From the NCBI GenBank assembly GCA_019114745.1, contig DXEY01000072.1, forward strand, positions 1-10,896: a stretch of DNA of 10,896 nucleotides. Direction: 5' to 3'. The position numbers and the translations under genes were made by a program. This DNA is from Candidatus Mediterraneibacter colneyensis. GTDB lineage: Bacteria; Bacillota; Clostridia; Lachnospirales; Lachnospiraceae. The notes beneath the pieces were generated by a model. The model saw nothing but the letters and a program-made list of their open reading frames with translations. It was not told the origin of the DNA and ran no database searches. Shown one piece after another: positions 1 to 6,413 of the stretch; within the stretch, counting starts at the first letter, position 1, and the number at the start of each line of letters is the position of its first letter.

Positions 1-95
1 ATGATCTTAACTACTACTTCGCCTTTTCCTGCTGCTGGATCCGGCACTTCCTGAAACGTAATCTGCCCCGGAGCAGTCATCACCTGTTGTAACAT
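1..95 (-). CDS. Zinc-type medium-chain alcohol dehydrogenase, N-terminal fragment (runs off left edge)
   Basis: Only the first 31 codons are inside the window. The visible peptide begins MLQQVMTAPGQITF and continues to a GEVVVKI segment. That is the typical opening of GroES-like, zinc-dependent medium-chain dehydrogenases (sorbitol, threonine or alcohol dehydrogenase type): an initial beta-strand, a short 'EVPDP' turn, then G-E-V-V-V-K-I before the first zinc-ligand region, which lies outside. The ATG at 95-93 is preceded by AAGGAG nine bases upstream, so the start is well supported. It is divergent from the short-chain dehydrogenase at 285, and the pair may act on the same polyol or ketose. 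The substrate cannot be told from 31 residues. The family call rests on this N-terminal pattern only. Confidence 0.72.
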   Translation of the reverse strand, partial: MLQQVMTAPGQITFQEVPDPAAGKGEVVVKI

Positions 96-135
96 AATAT
101 CATTCTCCTTATATACACAATCATAATTAAAACTA

Positions 136-164
136 TTGCTTTTTTCTTGCTTTTACACTATAAT
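136..164 (+). promoter_or_regulatory. Sigma-A-type promoter for the short-chain dehydrogenase
   Basis: TTGCTT at 136-141, a 17-base spacer and a consensus TATAAT at 159-164. Transcription would start near 171, leaving a leader of about 114 bases before the ATG at 285. A weaker alternative is TTGATT at 181-186 with TATTAC at 204-209, also spaced 17. Confidence 0.55.
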
Positions 165-193
165 GTGCATATAACTTAACTTGATTAACTAAT

Positions 194-222
194 ATTATGT
201 CACTATTACAATATTTTGTCAA
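194..222 (-). promoter_or_regulatory. Sigma-A-type promoter for the medium-chain dehydrogenase
   Basis: Read on the minus strand, TTGACA lies at 222-217, followed by a 17-base spacer and CATAAT at 199-194. The -35 is consensus and the -10 is one base off. Transcription would start near 187 and give a leader of about 92 bases. The start point is inferred. Confidence 0.6.
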
Positions 223-284
223 TTGTTTTGTACCCCAAACCCTCCCTCTACAAAATTGTATCAAAAAAATCACAGGAGGGTTTT

Positions 285-1067
285 ATGAAATCAAATTATT
301 TACAAAATATGTTTTCTCTTGAGGGTAAGACTGCCCTCGTGACAGGAGCCGGGCGCGGGATCGGGCAGGTAATCTGCCGGGAACTGGCGAGAGCCGGTGC
401 CGATATCGCAATCTTTTCACGCTCCGGTGCGTCCGAGACTGTCAAGCTGATCGAGAGCGAGGGCGGAAAAGCCCTGGACATCATCGCGGACGTTACAAAG
501 GAAGACCAGGTGGCGGCCGGGATCCGGAAGATCATGGATACATGGCATCACCTTGACATTGTCGTAAACAACGCAGGCGTATGCTACCATAAAGATGCAT
601 TTGAGGCTTCTGTGGAGGAATGGCGCGAGTGCCTTGACATCAACCTCACCGGAGAATATATCGTATGCCGTGAGGCAGCGAGAGTTATGATCGAGAACGG
701 CATACATGGCAGTATGGTCAATATTGCCTCTGTTTCCGGTCATATCGTAAACATTCCCCAGTGCCAGGCAGCTTACAACGCTTCTAAAGCCGGTGTGATC
801 CACATGTCGAAAAGCCTGGCGATCGAGTGGATCGACAAAGGGATCCGGGTAAACAGCTTAAGCCCCGGATATGTGGCAACGCCCATGTCCGTTGACCCGG
901 ACTTTGTGGAACCCGAACTGATGGCAGCATGGCAGCCGCTGTTCCCGATGCACCGCATGGCAAAACCGGAAGAACTCTGCGGAGCTATCATCTGGCTGTG
1001 CAGCGAGAGCGCCGGCTATACGACGGGAGCTGATATCATCATCGACGGCGCATATGGTGTTGTCTGA
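285..1067 (+). CDS. Short-chain dehydrogenase/reductase, mannitol-dehydrogenase/sorbose-reductase-like
   Basis: A 260-residue cytosolic NAD(P)-dependent oxidoreductase with the complete classical SDR set: cofactor loop TGAGRGIG at residues 20-27, NNAG at 95-98, and the catalytic tetrad N120, S149 (in NIASVSG), Y164 and K168 (YNASK). The PG turn (S-P-G-Y) is near 193-196. The Arg in the cofactor loop and the S-R-S after the second beta-strand favour NADP(H); this is inference. The spacing and the 'NIPQCQAAYNASK' region resemble the mannitol dehydrogenase/sorbose reductase branch, so a polyol/ketose substrate is plausible but unproven. The start chosen is the ATG at 285, with AGGAGGG at 274-280; an in-frame upstream start at 216 lacks a ribosome site and would add 23 atypical residues. 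The gene is divergent from a medium-chain dehydrogenase and is closed by a strong terminator. Confidence 0.88.
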   Translation: MKSNYLQNMFSLEGKTALVTGAGRGIGQVICRELARAGADIAIFSRSGASETVKLIESEGGKALDIIADVTKEDQVAAGIRKIMDTWHHLDIVVNNAGVCYHKDAFEASVEEWRECLDINLTGEYIVCREAARVMIENGIHGSMVNIASVSGHIVNIPQCQAAYNASKAGVIHMSKSLAIEWIDKGIRVNSLSPGYVATPMSVDPDFVEPELMAAWQPLFPMHRMAKPEELCGAIIWLCSESAGYTTGADIIIDGAYGVV

Positions 1068-1095
1068 TACATTTCTTTTTCATAATTACTGAAAA

Positions 1096-1146
1096 TGGTG
1101 ATAAGTCTTCTCTGGCACTGCCCCGGAAGATTTATCACCACTTTTT
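1096..1146. terminator. Bidirectional intrinsic terminator between convergent genes
   Basis: A 15-bp stem (arms 1096-1110 and 1126-1140, one G-U pair) encloses a 15-base loop. On the plus strand it is followed by TTTTT at 1142-1146. On the minus strand the stem is followed by TTTTC. It lies between the plus-strand dehydrogenase, which ends at 1067, and the minus-strand Rpn gene, which ends at 1166, so it can serve both. Confidence 0.85.
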
Positions 1147-1165
1147 ATTCCGCCTGGAACTATAC

Positions 1166-2098
1166 TCATTTTCCGGAAAGCATCAGTTCTGCCGTCTGCT
1201 CATCGGTTCTGCTGCTGTCTTCCTGCAGAAGACGGATGACCTGTTCCACATAATCTGTATCTAATTCAAGCTCCCCGGCAATCTCCTGAATCTTTTTATG
1301 TTTCGCAAGTTTCTTTCGGATCATTGAGACAATTTTTGCCTCGCCTTTCGCAAGCCCCTTTATCTCCCCTTCTTCACGGATGATCCTGTCTCGTTCTTCC
1401 ATTTTCATATAGGTCACTCCCATCTGTTCGTTCGCCTTTATTGCTTCCAGTTTCTGATGCAGATCTTTCAAACGGGCGTCACAGTCCGGCGGGACATTAT
1501 CCGCATTGCTTTTCTCAATATAATGAAGAAAATCAACAAGGGACTCTTCCACCATATCGGCATTATTCCCTTTTGTATTCAGAATAATCTTTCGGCATTC
1601 GTCTCCCATGAGAAGCCCCGGCATTTCCTCACAGCGGTTATCAAATGTATATCTGTAAAATCCGTATCCATACAGATCAAATCCGCAGATCACTATGATA
1701 TATGCCGGTTTCAGATTATCAAATCCCTGTTCTCCGCTCTTCAGCATAGGCGCATCGATCAGCGCCTGATAAAACCTGGTTCGTTTTGGAATGTTCCCCC
1801 TGTTTCTCTTCTGCATTTCCACGTCAAATACCTGCCCCTGGTCATCCTCAACGTAAAAATCCATCCTGATCCCCCGTTTTCCCGGCAGATTATGTACTAC
1901 TTTCTGTCCCTCTTTCCACTCAATCTTTGTGAGCCTGGTCCCGAGCGACAGCTCGATAATGATCTTGCAGGTTTCCAGATCAACCGTTGCCACATCAAAC
2001 AGGAAATCATCCATAAGATTCATGTCTTTGAGCGGATTCACAGAACCTCTGCCAGCCGTCACGTTCCTCTGCATATTAAATTGTCCGTTTTTTTCCAT
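1166..2098 (-). CDS. Rpn-family recombination-promoting nuclease / putative transposase (PD-(D/E)XK)
   Basis: A 310-residue protein of the PDDEXK_2 / TIGR01784 type. The family opens with a 'NPLKDMNLMDDFLF' style segment (residues 21-34). The nuclease core follows: D80 in R-M-D-F and E94/Q96 in D-V-E-M-Q, the E-x-Q form used by this family. A helical, charged C-terminus (about 234-310) repeats EGEIKGLAKGEAK-like residues, as is usual for these proteins. E. coli RpnA relatives are DNA endonucleases that promote RecA-independent recombination; many homologues are annotated as transposases without evidence of movement. No terminal inverted repeats or target duplications are visible here, so it appears to be a solitary gene. 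Two ATGs are possible, at 2104 and 2098. The second sits seven bases after GGAG and is preferred, since the first is only one base from it. Confidence 0.85.
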   Translation of the reverse strand: MEKNGQFNMQRNVTAGRGSVNPLKDMNLMDDFLFDVATVDLETCKIIIELSLGTRLTKIEWKEGQKVVHNLPGKRGIRMDFYVEDDQGQVFDVEMQKRNRGNIPKRTRFYQALIDAPMLKSGEQGFDNLKPAYIIVICGFDLYGYGFYRYTFDNRCEEMPGLLMGDECRKIILNTKGNNADMVEESLVDFLHYIEKSNADNVPPDCDARLKDLHQKLEAIKANEQMGVTYMKMEERDRIIREEGEIKGLAKGEAKIVSMIRKKLAKHKKIQEIAGELELDTDYVEQVIRLLQEDSSRTDEQTAELMLSGK

Positions 2099-2113
2099 AC
2101 GCATTCTCCTTTA

Positions 2114-2142
2114 ATTATAGTTGTTCCTGGTTTCTTTGACAA
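2114..2142 (-). promoter_or_regulatory. Promoter of the Rpn-family gene
   Basis: On the minus strand TTGTCA (2142-2137), a 17-base spacer and a consensus TATAAT (2119-2114). The -10 ends only five bases before the GGAG ribosome site, so a normal start point would fall inside or just after the Shine-Dalgarno sequence and leave almost no leader. Confidence 0.55.
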
Positions 2143-2159
2143 TCTTATTTGTGAAAATC

Positions 2160-2234
2160 AGCCGAAACGGCTATGAAGCAGACCGCAGTCCCTTTCTGAA
2201 CTGCGCCCAACAGATCAAAACGATTCGATTTGAT
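2160..2234. other. Intergenic segment with three consecutive inverted repeats
   Basis: The gap 2099-2372 holds no gene I can support. Within it are AGCCG-AAA-CGGCT (2160-2172); CGCAGT and ACTGCG flanking a 10-base loop (2184-2205); and a near-perfect 21-bp palindrome with arms ATCAAAACGA (2214-2223) and TCGATTTGAT (2225-2234), matching at 9 of 10 positions around a central T. They could be leader RNA hairpins for the Rpn transcript if the promoter at 2267-2294 is used. The palindrome could also be a protein-binding operator. Which, if either, is unknown. Confidence 0.4.
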
Positions 2235-2266
2235 GAAAGATCCACAGAATAAGGATTGGTATGTCT

Positions 2267-2294
2267 ATTATAATCCATATTTCAAAATATACAA
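2267..2294 (-). promoter_or_regulatory. Possible upstream promoter of the Rpn-family gene
   Basis: On the minus strand TTGTAT (2294-2289), a 16-base spacer and a consensus TATAAT (2272-2267). Initiation near 2260 would produce a leader of about 160 bases that retains the ribosome site and contains the three dyads at 2160-2234. This is inferred from the motif alone in an AT-rich gap. Confidence 0.35.
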
Positions 2295-2335
2295 TACACA
2301 AATCTTATCCTCTTTAGAGCTATATATACTGGAAA

Positions 2336-2365
2336 GGGCAGAAAGAGCTCCTTCTCTTTCCGCCC
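2336..2365 (-). terminator. Hairpin terminator of the EndoQ-helicase gene
   Basis: A 12-bp stem with one G-U pair (arms 2354-2365 and 2336-2347) and a 6-base loop, beginning eight bases beyond the stop codon of the minus-strand gene. The following tract on the minus strand is short (TTTCC), so termination may be imperfect. On the plus strand the hairpin is followed by ATTTTCT. Confidence 0.5.
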
Positions 2366-2372
2366 CATTTTC

Positions 2373-5300
2373 TCAGATATCAAAAAGACTCATCTGGTGC
2401 CATTCTTCCGTCTTTTTCTTCTTCCCTGCCTCTTCCCGCGCCACCAGGCTGTCCGGAAGCCCATCCACAAACTCGGACGCCCCGCCGGAACTTGTCAGGA
2501 GCAGTTCTTCCTTCGCACGTGTCATTCCCACGTAGAGCAGTCTCCGCTCTTCATCTTTATCTGTCGAATACCTCTCGCTTTCCAGAGGGATCGATCCTTC
2601 CTCCACTCCGTACACAAATACGACCGGAAATTCCAGACCTTTTGAACCGTGGAGCGTCAGGATCGTGACTGCGTCGGAAGTATAATTTTTATCGCCGCAG
2701 CGTTTCAAGTCGCTCTCCACCCCGAGCGAAAGGGCGTACAGAAACTCCGGCATTGATCTGTAAAAGACAGACGCTCTCATAAGCTGCTCCATTGCCGGAT
2801 CTTCTGCCAGCTTCACTTCCTCCGCCCACTGCTCCAGAAACTTCTGAGGCGATTTCTTACGGTAGAGAGGCCGGAATTTATCCGCCATATTTCTGACTGC
2901 CTCCTTCGCAACAGGGCTCCAGTCCAGTTTCCAGAAGTATTTTGCACAGATTTCCATTGCCGGTATATCGTGATCCTCCCCGCTTTCCAGGAGACGGAAA
3001 AAGCAAATGCTGTTGCGTACCGGTTCCTCACCAAGCCAGGCTTCCTTTCCCGCAACAATATATGGGATGCCCTCTGTCCGCAGACATTTTTCCACGATGC
3101 CTGCCTGATGGTGGGTACGGCAGAGCACCGCGATCTCATCAAAACTACGGATCTTTTTTTCGGGATGTTCCCAGGACGTTTTGTGCGCTTCGAGCATCCC
3201 CATTCCGCCCGTCATGCGGTTGATCTCTTTTGCGATGAAGATTGCTTCCGCCATCGGGCTTGCCGCATGTGCCAGCCTGACCGGCACATTGTCCGGGCAA
3301 TTTGCGCAGAGGGGATCCGGTTCTTTTCCCGGTTCTGTCTGAGCGATCACAGCTGCCGCAGCGCTTAAGATCTGTGGCGACGAGCGGTAATTTTCACAAA
3401 GGCTGATCACTTCCAGGTCATCATACATCTCTTTCAGGCTGTCAAAGCATCTGCTGTCCGCCCCGCGAAATCCGTAGATCGACTGATCCGGATCGCCGAT
3501 CACAAACAATTCCCTGCCCGCATGGCTCCACAGCTTTACAAGGCGCATCTGTACAGGATCGATATCCTGAAATTCATCCACAAGAAGATACCGGAAACGT
3601 TTCTCCCAGCCGTCCGATACCCTGCCGCTCCGGATCCGCTCTTCTGCCTGCAGCAGCAAGTCGTCAAAATCAAACAGCTTCTGCACCCTCTTTTTCTCCT
3701 CGTAGAGATGAAACGCCTCCTGCCACAACGGGTCTTCTGCTTCTTCCGGGTCATGGATCCCGGTTTTCTCTGCGGACACCATTTCAAGGAATCTCGCAGG
3801 CTTCAGATCCGCACCTGTCTGTATGAGAACCTGCTCCGCCATCCTTTTCTGCTCTGCTTCCCCGATCAGGGTAAATTCTTCTCCCTGCTCCCGAAGGAAA
3901 TCCAGGCAGATACTGTGGAATGTTCCGATCTGCAGTGTCCGCTCTGTCTGGCGTTTCCGCATATCCTTACCGATCCTTTCGCGCATCTCGGACGCCGCCT
4001 GATTGGTGAAGGTAACCGCTGTGATCTCTGACGGGGATACCCGGCGGTATTCCATCAGATAGCGGAGACGGGATATGAGGGTCTTTGTCTTGCCTGTCCC
4101 CGGGCCTGCTTTCACCGCGATATGGGGTGAAGCACATCTGACGGCATACTCCTGCTCCGGGTTCAGCCCCGTTCCTGCCGGAGATCCGCTCTCCTGCGGA
4201 ACGGTCTGTACTGTTTTTTCAGCGATGCCGCCATCTTCTGGCTGTACCTGTTTTGCCCTGTCCGGGCTGAAGCCCTCTGCTTCCACAGTCTTCTTCTGTG
4301 CCGTATCGGCAGGCTGGATCCCGATGAAATCAAAAAAGCTCATCTGACCTTCCGTATTTTTCAGTTCCTCAGAACTGAACAGACGGATCACTCCGTATTC
4401 CCCGTCAAATCCCGGGATGCGTTCTACCTGGCCGCTTCTCAGCCGGGCAATCCCCTCTGCCAGGCGGCTGCCCGACACACGGCGGATTTCTTCCAGAGGG
4501 ATCTTTCTGAGGATCCGGAACTCCGGCCCCAGCTCTGAAAGCATCCTCTCATACTCCCGCTGCACTTTTTTGCTGGCAGGAGAATGTCCTTCGGACGCGC
4601 CGATCACTTCCGGCAGCGGCACCAGGCTCTCAAACGGTTTCGCATTCTGCCTGACATATCCTTCCTCCCGGTCGGCAAGCTCCTCCACACGGTGGGATAC
4701 CCCGATCGTGATCTTCCTGCCGCACACCGGGCAGACTCCGTTATATTTCAGGGTATCGGACGGCGTCAGGCAGAGATTGCATTTCCGGTGTCCGTCCATA
4801 TGATACTTTCCCTCCTCCGGGAAAAATTCGATCGTGCCTCCGAGCCCGTTCCCCGTCTGTATCGCATTTGCCAGCCCGCCGTAGGACAGAGGGATATCAA
4901 ACAGATTCGCCTCCCTGCCCAGTTTCGCCGGGGAGTGAGCGTCTGAATTTGAGATGAGCTGATACCGATCCAGAGCCGATACGCGCCAGTTCATCGGCGG
5001 GTCAGAAGACAGCCCGGTCTCCACGGCGTGGATATACGGAGTCAGATCTCCGAAACACTCCTCCACGGTATCAAATCCGGAAAACGCGCCGAACAGGGAA
5101 AAATGAGGCGTCCAGATATGCGCCGGAACATAGACTGCCCTCGGGCACAGCTCCAGGACGATCTCCAGAAGGTCATGGCAGTCTAATCCCAGGATGGGGC
5201 GCCCGTCAGAATGGATATTTCCGATCTGTTCCAATTTTGCGGAAATCTTCTCCGCATCCTCAAGTCCCGGCAAAAGGACGAGACTGTGAACTTTCCTCAC

Positions 5301-5597
5301 TTTTCCGTCCTTCTTGTAAATAGAACTGATCTCCCCTGTGATGACAAAGCGCGGGATCACTTCCCCCGGAACCGCTCCATCCCGGATCCGGTATTCCTCC
5401 TTCAGCACGTACATGCCATCCTCTGCCGGCTCTAACTTCTCGGCGAGTTCCTCCCGCCATGCCGGATGAGTAAAATCTCCCGTGCCGACGATATGGATGC
5501 CTTTGCGCCCCGCCCACAGATCCAGATATTCCGGCGTACAGTCTTTGCTCGTCGCACGGGAATACCTGGAATGAATATGCAGATCTCCTATGTACAT
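2373..5597 (-). CDS. Fusion of Endonuclease Q-like PHP nuclease and UvrD/PcrA-type helicase
   Basis: A 1074-residue two-part DNA-repair protein. Residues 1 to about 415 match the EndoQ/TIGR00375 PHP family, which nicks DNA 5' of deaminated bases such as uracil and hypoxanthine and of abasic sites. Metal-ligand positions look intact: D5-x-H7-x-H9 (DLHIHS), D41/H44 (TGDFTHP), E89, H104, H160, E193 and D219/H221 (NSDAH). A zinc finger follows with C273, C276, C289 and C292. After a low-complexity linker (about 430-476) comes a superfamily 1 helicase: Q-motif region LNPEQ (478-482), Walker A GPGTGKT (498-504), Walker B DEFQD (674-678), QSIYGFRGAD (705-714), TLHGSKGLEF (981-990) and motif VI with YVGMTRAKE (1022-1030). 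At about 600 residues this half is shorter than UvrD/PcrA (about 720), suggesting reduced accessory domains. QMSFF (418-422) and QMSLF (1068-1072, near the C-terminus) fit bacterial beta-clamp-binding motifs. The ATG at 5597 has a moderate GAGGTGG ribosome site. Family assignment of both halves is strong; coupled repair activity is inferred. Confidence 0.93.
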   Translation of the reverse strand: MYIGDLHIHSRYSRATSKDCTPEYLDLWAGRKGIHIVGTGDFTHPAWREELAEKLEPAEDGMYVLKEEYRIRDGAVPGEVIPRFVITGEISSIYKKDGKVRKVHSLVLLPGLEDAEKISAKLEQIGNIHSDGRPILGLDCHDLLEIVLELCPRAVYVPAHIWTPHFSLFGAFSGFDTVEECFGDLTPYIHAVETGLSSDPPMNWRVSALDRYQLISNSDAHSPAKLGREANLFDIPLSYGGLANAIQTGNGLGGTIEFFPEEGKYHMDGHRKCNLCLTPSDTLKYNGVCPVCGRKITIGVSHRVEELADREEGYVRQNAKPFESLVPLPEVIGASEGHSPASKKVQREYERMLSELGPEFRILRKIPLEEIRRVSGSRLAEGIARLRSGQVERIPGFDGEYGVIRLFSSEELKNTEGQMSFFDFIGIQPADTAQKKTVEAEGFSPDRAKQVQPEDGGIAEKTVQTVPQESGSPAGTGLNPEQEYAVRCASPHIAVKAGPGTGKTKTLISRLRYLMEYRRVSPSEITAVTFTNQAASEMRERIGKDMRKRQTERTLQIGTFHSICLDFLREQGEEFTLIGEAEQKRMAEQVLIQTGADLKPARFLEMVSAEKTGIHDPEEAEDPLWQEAFHLYEEKKRVQKLFDFDDLLLQAEERIRSGRVSDGWEKRFRYLLVDEFQDIDPVQMRLVKLWSHAGRELFVIGDPDQSIYGFRGADSRCFDSLKEMYDDLEVISLCENYRSSPQILSAAAAVIAQTEPGKEPDPLCANCPDNVPVRLAHAASPMAEAIFIAKEINRMTGGMGMLEAHKTSWEHPEKKIRSFDEIAVLCRTHHQAGIVEKCLRTEGIPYIVAGKEAWLGEEPVRNSICFFRLLESGEDHDIPAMEICAKYFWKLDWSPVAKEAVRNMADKFRPLYRKKSPQKFLEQWAEEVKLAEDPAMEQLMRASVFYRSMPEFLYALSLGVESDLKRCGDKNYTSDAVTILTLHGSKGLEFPVVFVYGVEEGSIPLESERYSTDKDEERRLLYVGMTRAKEELLLTSSGGASEFVDGLPDSLVAREEAGKKKKTEEWHQMSLFDI

Positions 5598-5632
5598 TAT
5601 GCCACCTCTCTGACGTAAGTTTAATTATCTTA

Positions 5633-5661
5633 ATCATACATCAGGAAATTTGGGGAATCAA
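5633..5661 (-). promoter_or_regulatory. Promoter of the EndoQ-helicase gene
   Basis: On the minus strand TTGATT (5661-5656), a 17-base spacer and TATGAT (5638-5633). Transcription would start near 5626, giving a leader of about 28 bases. No GAAC-N4-GTTC LexA box is seen in the 112-bp gap to the superoxide dismutase gene, so SOS control is not suggested by sequence. I could not find a convincing plus-strand promoter for the dismutase in the same gap. Confidence 0.5.
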
Positions 5662-5709
5662 CCGCCTGCCTTACACATACACTGTGAAGAACAATGTGAA
5701 GGAGCCAGT

Positions 5710-6357
5710 ATGAACGACTATTATCCTTTTATCAACACACCGCTCCCCTACGCCTGCGATGCCCTCGAGCCTTTCATCGACGAAAAGACGATGCACCTCC
5801 ACCACGACAGACATCTCCAGACATACATCGACAATCTGAACCGCTTTCTGGAAGAAAATCCGGCGCTGCAGGAATATTCACTGGAGGAGCTTCTCATCTT
5901 ATGGCGGAGGCTTCCCTGCCACCTGCAGGCGCCGCTGCGGAACAATGCCGGCGGGGTATACAACCACCGGTTCTATTTTGACGGCATGAGAAGCGCCCCA
6001 TCCCCCGCCGGTACGGACTCCCCTCTTACCCGGGCAATGGCACGCCAGTTCGGCAGCCCGGAAAATTTCCGGTCACAGTTCAGGGAGGCTGCTCTTTCAG
6101 TATTCGGCTCCGGTTACGCCTGGCTCGTCTCAGACAACGGGCAGCTCAGGATCGTAACCTCTTCAAACCAGAATACCCCGGTTCTTAATTTCCGCACGCT
6201 GATCCTTAATATCGACGTCTGGGAACATGCATATTATCTGAAGCACTACAACCTGCGCGCCGCTTACATCGACGACTGGTTCCGGGTCGTCAACTGGGCG
6301 GAAGCCGAAAACAGGTTTTCTTCCGGCAGGCACAGAGAAAGCTCCCCGCTCTTCTGA
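5710..6357 (+). CDS. sodA: Superoxide dismutase, Fe/Mn family (Mn-like signature)
   Basis: A 215-residue cytosolic enzyme that converts superoxide to hydrogen peroxide and oxygen. The four metal ligands are visible: H31 (in H-L-H-H), H86 (in V-Y-N-H), and D169 and H173 (in D-V-W-E-H-A-Y-Y-L). The gateway pair H35 and Y39 is also present. Gly at the AGG segment (81-82) with Gln in S-N-Q-N (154) is the MnSOD arrangement; FeSODs usually carry the active-site Gln in the earlier position. Metal choice is inferred, not proven. Tyr replaces the usual Trp in GSGYAWL (133-139), and Phe replaces Trp after the second His ligand. The start chosen is the ATG at 5710 with AAGGAG five bases upstream; the extension to 5650 has no family similarity. 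It is divergent from the EndoQ-helicase gene. The last codons form the 5' arm of the terminator. Confidence 0.93.
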   Translation: MNDYYPFINTPLPYACDALEPFIDEKTMHLHHDRHLQTYIDNLNRFLEENPALQEYSLEELLILWRRLPCHLQAPLRNNAGGVYNHRFYFDGMRSAPSPAGTDSPLTRAMARQFGSPENFRSQFREAALSVFGSGYAWLVSDNGQLRIVTSSNQNTPVLNFRTLILNIDVWEHAYYLKHYNLRAAYIDDWFRVVNWAEAENRFSSGRHRESSPLF

Positions 6358-6380
6358 GCGGGGAGCCCGTTTCCTTTTCT
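6341..6380. terminator. Strong terminator overlapping the superoxide dismutase stop codon
   Basis: A perfect 11-bp GC-rich stem (arms 6341-6351 and 6356-6366) with a TTCT loop, followed by a T-rich tract at 6370-6380. The TGA at 6355-6357 spans the loop and the 3' arm. On the minus strand the hairpin is followed by TTTCTCT, so it may also end the transcript of the membrane-protein gene that stops at 6414. A second small perfect dyad (GTTCTGC/GCAGAAC, 6383-6399) lies in between and has no T-tract. Confidence 0.88.
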
Positions 6381-6413
6381 GTGTTCTGCCGCGCAGAACC
6401 GATCTCTGTCAGT

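Noticed and set aside
216..284. Upstream extension of the short-chain dehydrogenase by 23 residues
   Set aside because: No ribosome site before the ATG at 216, atypical residues, and a strong AGGAGGG directly before the ATG at 285.
1166..2098. Rpn-family gene as part of an active insertion sequence
   Set aside because: No flanking terminal inverted repeats or target-site duplications are visible. The gene sits between its own promoter and a shared terminator like a resident gene.
1457..2176. Long plus-strand open frame opposite the Rpn gene
   Set aside because: It is antisense to a recognisable protein family, has no ribosome site, and shows a His/Phe/Ile-rich composition typical of a shadow frame.
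2230..2535. Plus-strand open frame overlapping the end of the EndoQ-helicase gene
   Set aside because: It lies half in intergenic DNA and half antisense to the helicase C-terminus, with low-complexity composition and no family resemblance.
5619..5633. PerR-box-like sequence in the dismutase/EndoQ gap
   Set aside because: It matches 11 of 15 positions of the TTATAAT-N-ATTATAA consensus but has poor internal symmetry in an AT-rich gap, so chance is a good explanation.
6383..6399. Perfect GTTCTGC/GCAGAAC dyad as a separate terminator
   Set aside because: Neither strand has a T-tract after it, and the much stronger hairpin next to it already explains termination.
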